A stretch of 64,000 nt of DNA from Hansfordia pulvinata. Lineage: Eukaryota; Ascomycota; Sordariomycetes; Xylariales. The notes under the pieces were generated by a model. The model was not told the origin of the DNA. It saw nothing but the letters and a program-made list of their open reading frames with translations, and searched no databases. Numbering within the stretch: position 1 is the first letter of the stretch; the number at the start of each line of letters is the position of its first letter. Made by a program: the position numbers and the translations under genes. The stretch covers positions 2,884,258 through 2,948,257 of the forward strand of contig BJKQ01000007.1 in assembly GCA_006538405.1 (NCBI GenBank), written 5' to 3'. Shown here piece by piece: positions 56,465 to 64,000 of the stretch.

Positions 56465-57490
56465 ACAGAGCGCTTTCGCTCACTTTAAACTATAGCCGGA
56501 ACGACAATGACCGATTTAAAGAGCTGTTATCTTATTAGACTTTACAAGAAGCAGGTTCAAGATTATATACCTAACAAGGCAGGTTATTTATAGTAAGAAC
56601 TAAGCATTTTTTCGTGTGATAAACGAGCGAAGGATATGTGCAACTTAACTCACGCCTCATTCGCGGAACCAAGCATGAGTGGCCTCGATGGTCGGCAGAA
56701 AGCTAGCTAGATATTAATCTAGTGTTCGGAATATCGGGGACGAAGGAATATCCGCAGTAATTGAAGAGCCTGACTTGACCTATTTAAGCACCTTTAGCCT
56801 CAGCCATAACCATTAGCCGAATAAGTGCCAAGCCGAATCATAGATCAATAAAGATGGGATGAAATATTCTCGTTATCCAGTATTCCGCAAGGTTTAGTTA
56901 TATAATAGCGGAATTCCCGAAAACCTTGATAACACTCGTATCGTTGGTAAAGTCTACGAGAATGATATATCTTAGCAGTATGCCAACCACCACCAGAACT
57001 CCAGGATCGCTGGCGAATGGGCTGGGTTCTTGGTACGAGATCGGACGATGCGGCCGATGAAGGCGGGGAAATAACGCTAGCGGGTTAAAAGGATCGGAAG
57101 ATAGAACCCTAATAGCAAAGGACGTTCGACATAAAGGTGTGTCGTTCGTCTGTACGAAAAAGCTCAGCTGTTCAGCACATCGGTAAAATATAACATACCC
57201 ACGTAACACATGATCCGAAAACATTGTATTTGGTTGGTTTCTAGTCGATAACTTGTAGACATGGCTGTGAAAGATTCATTTAATAAATACGCATCTTCCT
57301 GCCCGAAATCAGCCACTGGATTTTATCGGAGATACTATAAGCCATGAAAACTCGCTTTAAAGCTTGTCCATCCTCGCTGAAGTGTGACCATGAATCGAAG
57401 TGCATTAGGACAAGAATGTCGGCTTACAGGATGTTCAACATTTACACGGCGTCCTCCCCGCTTATAGTAACCTTTAAAAAGCCACCCGGG
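56465..57490. other. Transition zone, moderately AT-rich
   Basis: Intergenic DNA with falling G+C, with phrases such as TTATTTATAGTAAGAAC. Open frames up to 108 codons show no protein features. It likely contains partly RIP-mutated repeat DNA. Confidence 0.45.
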
Positions 57491-57600
57491 CTATTATCTT
57501 CTTTAAAATCGGGTCAGGGTTGCTCACATAAAACTTCACCTTTTAACGTCCAGCCAATTAAACCATTATTATCTCTCCTTTTATTCTTTTGCTTCGTTTA
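57491..57600 (+). repeat. Less-mutated copy of a subtelomeric repeat
   Basis: A segment containing TTCTTTAAAATCGGGT and AAACTTCACCTTTTAACGT recurs at 60070-60179. Here most C and G positions are retained, so this copy is closer to the ancestor. Confidence 0.82.
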
Positions 57601-57739
57601 CTTATTTTAAGCTGAATTTAAGCTAAAAGATATCACCTTCCTTATCTTATAATTAATATTAAGTCAGCACTCTTACAATTTTTTATATAAATAATTAAAA
57701 ACTATTAAGTATTATATTTAAGCCCTTATTTAACCCCGC

Positions 57740-58800
57740 TCTTTTACTTATATATAATTAATATAATATTATATTTAATATATCACTTTTTTTTATATTT
57801 TAAAGTATATAACCGCGATGTTATTAACCTTATTATTATTTAATTATAAAAGTAAATAAGGTTTATATCGCTTTTTATTATTTATTTACCTTAACTTTAA
57901 ATTAAATATATATAAGCGTTATTACGTGTTTTATATTATTACTTTATTATAAAAGTAAATAAGTCTTATATTATTTTTTATTATTTATTTACTTTTACTT
58001 TTAAACTTTATATATATAAACGCCGCGGTGCGATCCTTATTATTATTTAACCGTAAAAGTAAATAAAGGATATATCGCGCTTTTATTAATCCGCTTTAAC
58101 TTTATATTATATATATTTAAATGCCGCGGTACGACCTTTATTATTATTTAATTATAAAAGTAAATAAAGGATATATCGCTTTTTTATTAATTTACTTTAA
58201 CTTTTTTATTATATATATATAAGTGTTATTACTTATTCCTTATTATTAATTAATTTTAAAAGTAAATAAGTTTTATATCGCCCTTTTATTAATACGCTTT
58301 AATATTTTAATTATATATATATTAATACCGTGATACGACCCTTATTTATTTAATTATAAAAGTAAATAAAAAATATATCGCCCTTTTATTAATTTATTTT
58401 AACTTTCTTATTATTTATATTTAAACATTATAGTGTGACCCTTATTATTATTTAATTATAAAAGTAAATAAAGGATATATCGCCTTTTTATTAATTTACT
58501 TTAACTTTTTTATTATATATATATAAGCACCGTTACTTATTCCTTATTATTATTTAACTTTAAAAGTAAATAAATATTATATCGCCCTTTTATTAATTTA
58601 TTTTAATATTTTAATTATATATATATTAATACCGTGGCGCGACCCTTATTATTATTAAGCCGTAAAAATAAATAAAAGATATATTAACCTTTTATTAATT
58701 TACCTTAATAAGTTATTATTATATATCTTAATATTATTATATAATCCTTTTTATTAATTAATTATAAAGATAAGTAAGGCTTATAATATAATATATACGC
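57740..58800. repeat. Tandem satellite, unit about 102 bp, about ten copies
   Basis: The landmark AAAAGTAAATAA or a near form recurs at 57848, 57951, 58055, 58156, 58258, 58358, 58460, 58562, 58664 and 58766, spaced 100-104 bases. Each unit also has TATATCGC(CC/TT)TTTTATTAA after the landmark and a (T/C)ACCG.G.(T/C)(A/G)CGACC-type word before it. Units differ mainly by transitions, so the array appears to have been RIP-mutated. Confidence 0.85.
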
Positions 58801-60069
58801 TTAATAACTTAATTAAATTAAAATTATTTAACATGTAATTATAAATATTATTATATATATATAATATATAATTAATAAATAAATATTACCCTTTTACTTA
58901 ATAAATTAATATATTAATTCCTTATTTAATATTAAATTAAGTCTTTAAGTACTTTATACGTATTAATTATATATTATAATCCTTTTTATTAAATAAGTAA
59001 ACCACTTATTAACTCCCCTTTTAAAAACTGCTTTAATATAAATAATATTAAGATAATTTTTAAACGCTTAAATTTATATTAATAATAAATTATTTAATAA
59101 ATACTGAAATATAATTAAATTATATTATTAAATTAAACCGGGTTAATTTTTAAAAGTGATTAATAAACACTTTTAATAATTAATATATATATATATTCAT
59201 TATTTAAATAAATTAAGAAAAGATTATTATTTATAAGTTATTAAGATTAATAAATGTATAAAACACCCGCCTTTAAATAATTAACCTTATATATCTTTAT
59301 AAGGAATAAAAAGTAATTGTAAAATCCTCATTCTTTTATAAAAAAACTTAATATTATATTATTAATTAATTAAAGTAAAGTTTATAAATATTAAGCTTAT
59401 TACTTAATTAATATTAATAAGTTAACCATTATATACATATTTATATAAGATAAAAGGGTAAATAAGGAATAAAACGAAAATTAATTAAATAAATAAGTAT
59501 AATATAAGCCTTATATAAATATAATCGAGTCCGTAATAAAAGTTATAAGATCTTTTAATAACTTAATATTACTTATTAATATTTAAACGCCTTTTAATAT
59601 AATAAAATTTACACCTTAAAGGCTAATATCACTTTATAAGTATATACTTATATAGCTTTTTATTAAAGATTTAAGTAATTTTAATTATATAACCTTATTA
59701 TAAAGTAATAAGACGCTTTTAAGTTATTATACTTATTATAAATATTAAATATAAAAAAAAAAAGGACACGGCTTATACTTATTAATAAGCTTAAATTATC
59801 CGCGAGGCTTAATTTAATTATAATATAAAATATATAATTTAAATTAAAGATCGCGAATAAAACACCGTATAAGATAAATAAACCTTTAATATTATATTTA
59901 TTTACTTTTACTTATTAATATTACCCCCGCTTTTATTAAATATAAAATTATCCTTATAATAAGTAATAATTATCTTATAACGAAAAATAATAATTAATAT
60001 TTTAATATAAAATAAGTAATTTACCTTAACCCTTATTATCACACCTTTAATTTAAGCGTATTTAAGTTT

Positions 60070-60179
60070 ATATTATTTTCTTTAAAATCGGGTTAAAGTT
60101 AATTATATAAAACTTCACCTTTTAACGTTTAATTAATTAAACTATTATTATCTTTTTTTTTATTCTTTTACTTTACTCT
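60070..60179 (+). repeat. RIP-mutated copy of the 57491-57600 repeat
   Basis: Aligned to its partner, nearly all differences turn C into T or G into A in this copy (for example GGGTCAGGGTTG becomes GGGTTAAAGTTA); I counted only one obvious transversion. Confidence 0.82.
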
Positions 60180-60599
60180 CTTTAACTTTAAGTTAAGGTT
60201 AACCATTATTTCTTATTAAATTCGTAAGAGACACGGATAAGCTTAAAATAATCTTAAACGCTTATCGTTCTTTAAAAAGTTAATTCCGCCTTTATCTTAT
60301 AAGCCTTTCCTTATCTTATTTATAATATTATACCACCCCTTTATTAATTCCACTTAACTTAACCCTTTTTAATATAAGATTATATTATACCCTTATCCGG
60401 CTTATAAGAAAGCGCGCTTTTATAAATATTTACTTTAACATCAGGTTAAGTTTAAGCTTAAATTAATAATAAACACACTCGCGCACACCCTTTATAAGAC
60501 ACCATTTATATCCAGTTTTTAACGTACTCCGTGATAATAACGTGATAAACCCTTTATTTAACTTACACCACTTAACTTAAAACTATAAAGCATTATAAC

Positions 60600-61060
60600 G
60601 GCCCTTTAACTTATATAACTTAAATTAAAACCGCACCTTAACGCGATAAAGCTCTTACTTAACCTTTATAACTTAATTAAATAACGTAATAATATAATAA
60701 ATTCGCTTAAAACTATATATTAATGTAATAAAATTATTGCTTAACTTATATAACTTAACTTAAATAACGTAATAACATGATAAATCCGTTTATAAGCGTT
60801 AATTAATATAATAAGTTCGTTTATAACCGCTTAATAATATAATATATTCGCTTAAATCCGTATATTAACGTGATAAAGCCTTTATTTAACTTATATAACT
60901 TAACTTAAACCGCTTAATAATATGATACACTTACTTAAAACCGTATATTAATATAATAAAGCCCTTATTTAACTTATATAACTTAACTTAAACCGTTTAA
61001 TAACGTGATATATTCGCTTAAAATAATTTAATAACGTGATAAACCCTTTATTTAACTTAT
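60600..61060. repeat. Irregular AT repeat cluster
   Basis: The word AACTTATATAACTTAA recurs near 60608, 60743, 60888 and 60970, with TAATAACGTGATAAA and TTCGCTTAAA phrases between. Spacing is uneven (about 80-145 bases), so this is a degraded array rather than a clean satellite. It differs from the 102-bp satellite. Confidence 0.65.
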
Positions 61061-63945
61061 TATATTCTTATAAAAATTATATAATATTATAACGGTACCC
61101 TTATTACCTTTTATAACGTGTAAAATAACACCTTACTTATTAATATATAAGTATATATAATTTATATATATTACGAATCCATATAAGATTTATAATATTA
61201 TTAATTTTAAGTGGTTTTTAAATAAAAATTGCTTATTAACACGCGTATATTTAAAGGAATTAAAAACCAGGTTATATAATATAAGACGTTCTTAATAAAA
61301 AGGAATATTTATAATATACGTGATAATAACGATATGGTTTTTATTAAGTATTATTATATAATTTTATAAAAATATAATAAGTATATTAATTAAGTAATAA
61401 AACGTGTTAACTTACCACTCGTAAGCATTACTTATAACCGTTATAAGTTAATAAATTAAGCGGAAAAAGGATTAATCTTAATAACGTAATTTAACGAATA
61501 AATATAAGTTAAATAAAAGTGACTTTAATATTTATTTAATTCGATATATATAATTATTTAATTTTATTATTATAACCGTTTTTACACTTATTTAATATAA
61601 TATAATAAAATCGTTAAAGCTTATTTAATAAAAATTATATAAGATTATAAAGACTTATAAGTCCTTAAGGTTAAGTATAAAGTAAATAAGTATATATAAT
61701 CGCGCTTTTACCTTTTAATATTTCGTTAATTAAAAGACCTTATCGACTCTCTTAAACTTAACCCTCTTTAACTTAACCCTTTTAAACTTAACCCTTTTAA
61801 ACTTAACCTTTCTTATTATTATATATAAGCTTTATTCACCGTATTAAACTTATTTAATTTTTATATTATTTACTTATATTAACACGTTAATAAAAAAGGC
61901 ACTTAATAACTTAATTAATTTTAAATATAATAATAACGACGATGTTAAATAACTTTTTAATACCGTATTATATAATATAAATAATAAAACTTATATTATA
62001 TTAAACTTTAACCTTATTATTTAAAATAAGTACCACGAAATAATATATATTAATATTTTAACTTTATTCGTAAAGTAAAGTATTTTATATAAACGTGCTA
62101 ATTAAAATTAAATATACGTTAAGTGTGTAAACCTTATATTTTAAAATAAAAAGCGTTTAATTATTAACGATAACGCTTTATTAAATAAACTTATATACGA
62201 TTATTCTTTTAATAAGTTCGATATTAATATCGTTTATTTAAGTTATATTATTAATAATATTACTTATATTAAATACGTTAATAAATAATAATTTATATAA
62301 TATATCGTTTTACGCTTATATAATAAACTTTATTAATAACTTAATAATTATATAAGTTTTTTATTATAACTTAATATTATTTTTAACGGTTATAAGTTAT
62401 AAGCGTTATTAATAACTTATTAAATAAAATCGTTAATAAATAAAGCCCTTTTTTAATTTTAAACCTTATCTTTAACGCGTTAAATTATACCGATAATAAC
62501 GATATTATTATAATTATTATTTTTATAATTATTTACTTTATTCGTATAAACCGCCGTTAATAAAGTGATAAGTAAACCTTAATTATTCACCACGATTATA
62601 TAAATTAAGACTTTATAATATATATATTAAACACGTTATAAGTAAGGCTTTATATAACGCCCTTTATTACCTTACACGTTATTAATCTTATAAGGTTATA
62701 AAAGTAACGATAACCGAACTTTTAATAATTATAACTCTTAATTAAATAACACGTTATTATTTTTAATTATAATATAATATAAGAATCTTATTAATTTAAG
62801 CGTTATTATTAAAGTTATAAAAAGTTAAGATACTTAAAAAAAGCGGGTGAATTAAAATAAATAAATATATTAAGGTTAATATTACTTATTTAATATAACG
62901 TACTTCGTAACGACACTTATATATTATAAAATATAAATTAATAAATTATATAAAATATATTTAACTTAAAACCATACGGGTTTTTATAAACCTTAATATA
63001 ACTTACACGTGATTATAAAAGAGTATAAACTCCCCTTTTTAACTTTACACCACTTTTTCCTTCCTTTATTATTAACACCCTTTATACGGAATCGAGTTTA
63101 AACTTATTTAAATTTTATATTATATATTTAATTATAATATACGAATTTTAAGCTTTAAAAACTTATATAATTTTTAATAATAATCGTTAATAATACTTAA
63201 ATTTAATTAATTATTTAATAATAATATAAGATCTTAAAACATGTTATTATAATTAACTTTATTAAAATTAATAAAAGATTATAACCGTACCCACCCGCTT
63301 TACGGCCAATTAATATACCTTATTTAAATACACGTATATAAAGTGCTTTAATAAAATAAAAAAGACTCGTAATATAAAGTTAACCGTTATAATTAATAAA
63401 AGTCGTAACGGTGTAATTATATATAATAAAATTATAAGTAACTTTAATAAAGAATATATTAAATATAAATTCGGTAACACTCTTTATAATTATATAAATA
63501 AAGACCGCGATTATAATAAAAAAGTGATTTAATTACTTTATTAAACGTATTATAAGAATCCTTTACTTTAAATAAGATTAATAATAACCACGTTAAGACC
63601 ATTATTTATATTAATAACTTATATATATAAAGGCTTATTAACCTTAATATAATAATCGTTTTTAATTATATTATTAATAATATTATTACACGCGTTTAAG
63701 AACTTATTAATAAGATCGAGTTTATTATTAAAGTTAACGTATTAATTAAACTTTAAAACGGCTCTTTTAAGTTTATTAACTTATTAAACTTACTTTTAAA
63801 TAATATATAAGCCTCTTTATTAAACGATACTATTAAGTGTTTTAAAGTTAATACCGCTTTTATAAGTATTTTAATATTATTATTCACACCGGTATTAATA
63901 TATTATTAATATAAAGATAATATTAATGATATCCGTTTAAATAGC

Positions 63946-64000
63946 TTAGGGTTAGGGTTAGGTTAGGGTTAGGGTTAGGGTTAGGGTTAGGGTTAGGGTT
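63946..64000 (+). repeat. Telomere, (TTAGGG)n
   Basis: Two TTAGGG units, one short TTAGG variant, then six TTAGGG units and a final TT, running to the end of the window. The G-rich strand points outward, so this is a right chromosome end. The array may be cut short by the assembly. Confidence 0.98.

Larger units (their letters stand above)
57601..63945. other. AT-rich RIP-affected subtelomere
   Basis: More than 6 kb composed almost only of A and T, with stops in all six frames and no open frame worth listing. Short remnants with a little G+C hint at former coding or satellite DNA. Composition, direct duplicates differing by C-to-T/G-to-A, and position next to the telomere indicate RIP acting on repeats. 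The identity of the original elements cannot be read. Confidence 0.85.

Noticed and set aside
57344..57610. An 88-codon frame near the AT block
   Set aside because: It runs into the duplicated repeat segment and has no protein features. Treated as repeat DNA.
57740..58800. CRISPR array
   Set aside because: The roughly 102-bp units repeat over their whole length with no unique spacers, and the organism is a fungus. It is a satellite.
1..64000. tRNA and rRNA genes
   Set aside because: I looked for GGTTCGAAT-type B-boxes with matching acceptor stems in the intergenic regions on both strands and found no convincing candidate. A covariance-model scan could still find one.

Overview
This window is the right-hand end of a chromosome of a filamentous ascomycete (Pezizomycotina, most likely a Sordariomycete; the species cannot be fixed from the sequence). 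The last 55 bases are a TTAGGG telomere reading out to the end. Genes are GC-rich, carry short GT-AG introns (about 53-140 bases) with CTGAC/CTAAC-like branch sites, and include fungus-specific families: Zn2Cys6 regulator, PTH11-like rhodopsin-domain receptor, DUF3669, GPI-anchored fasciclin protein and P450. The AT-rich blocks show the C-to-T and G-to-A pattern of repeat-induced point mutation (RIP).

Layout. 0.7-8.7 kb: a MARVEL-like membrane protein (-), a CX5R tyrosine phosphatase (+), a tiny cysteine-rich CYSTM-like protein split by an intron (-) and cyclin H of TFIIH/CAK (+). 8.7-11.6 kb holds no gene I can support. 11.6-25.4 kb: a rhodopsin-domain receptor, an amino-acid permease, a two-FAS1-domain GPI protein, a P450 monooxygenase and a GH43 beta-xylosidase-like enzyme. 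25.8-29.3 kb is a housekeeping pair read outward from a shared 1.1 kb promoter: a Dcp1-like protein (-) and the tRNA pseudouridine-55 synthase PUS4 (+). 30.5-41.1 kb: a secreted orphan, a CASTOR-like ACT-domain amino-acid sensor, an orphan multispan membrane protein, an O-methyltransferase and a DUF3669 protein with a long poly-aspartate tail. 42.7-49 kb is more accessory: a small secreted protein, an HD-domain hydrolase, a truncated Tc1/mariner transposase, and a glutathione S-transferase divergent from a Zn2Cys6 regulator. 49.6-56.5 kb is the subtelomeric gene set: a cysteine-rich secreted protein, a Fic-domain AMP-transferase-like protein, an alpha/beta hydrolase, a SAM methyltransferase and a membrane-anchored orphan, with a RIP-like AT island inside it. 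57.5-63.9 kb is an AT-rich, gene-free subtelomere with a roughly 102-bp satellite and RIP-scarred duplicates.

Four otherwise normal genes (cyclin H, GH43, Dcp1-like, GST) each need exactly one extra G or C inside or beside a G/C run to restore the family reading frame. One of them is essential, so the simplest explanation is homopolymer undercalling in the assembly rather than four pseudogenes. No secondary-metabolite backbone gene, CRISPR array, rRNA or tRNA was found. The more unusual content is the subtelomeric Fic/hydrolase/methyltransferase/secreted-protein set and the RIP-mutated satellite array; I see no clear multi-gene system of a new kind.
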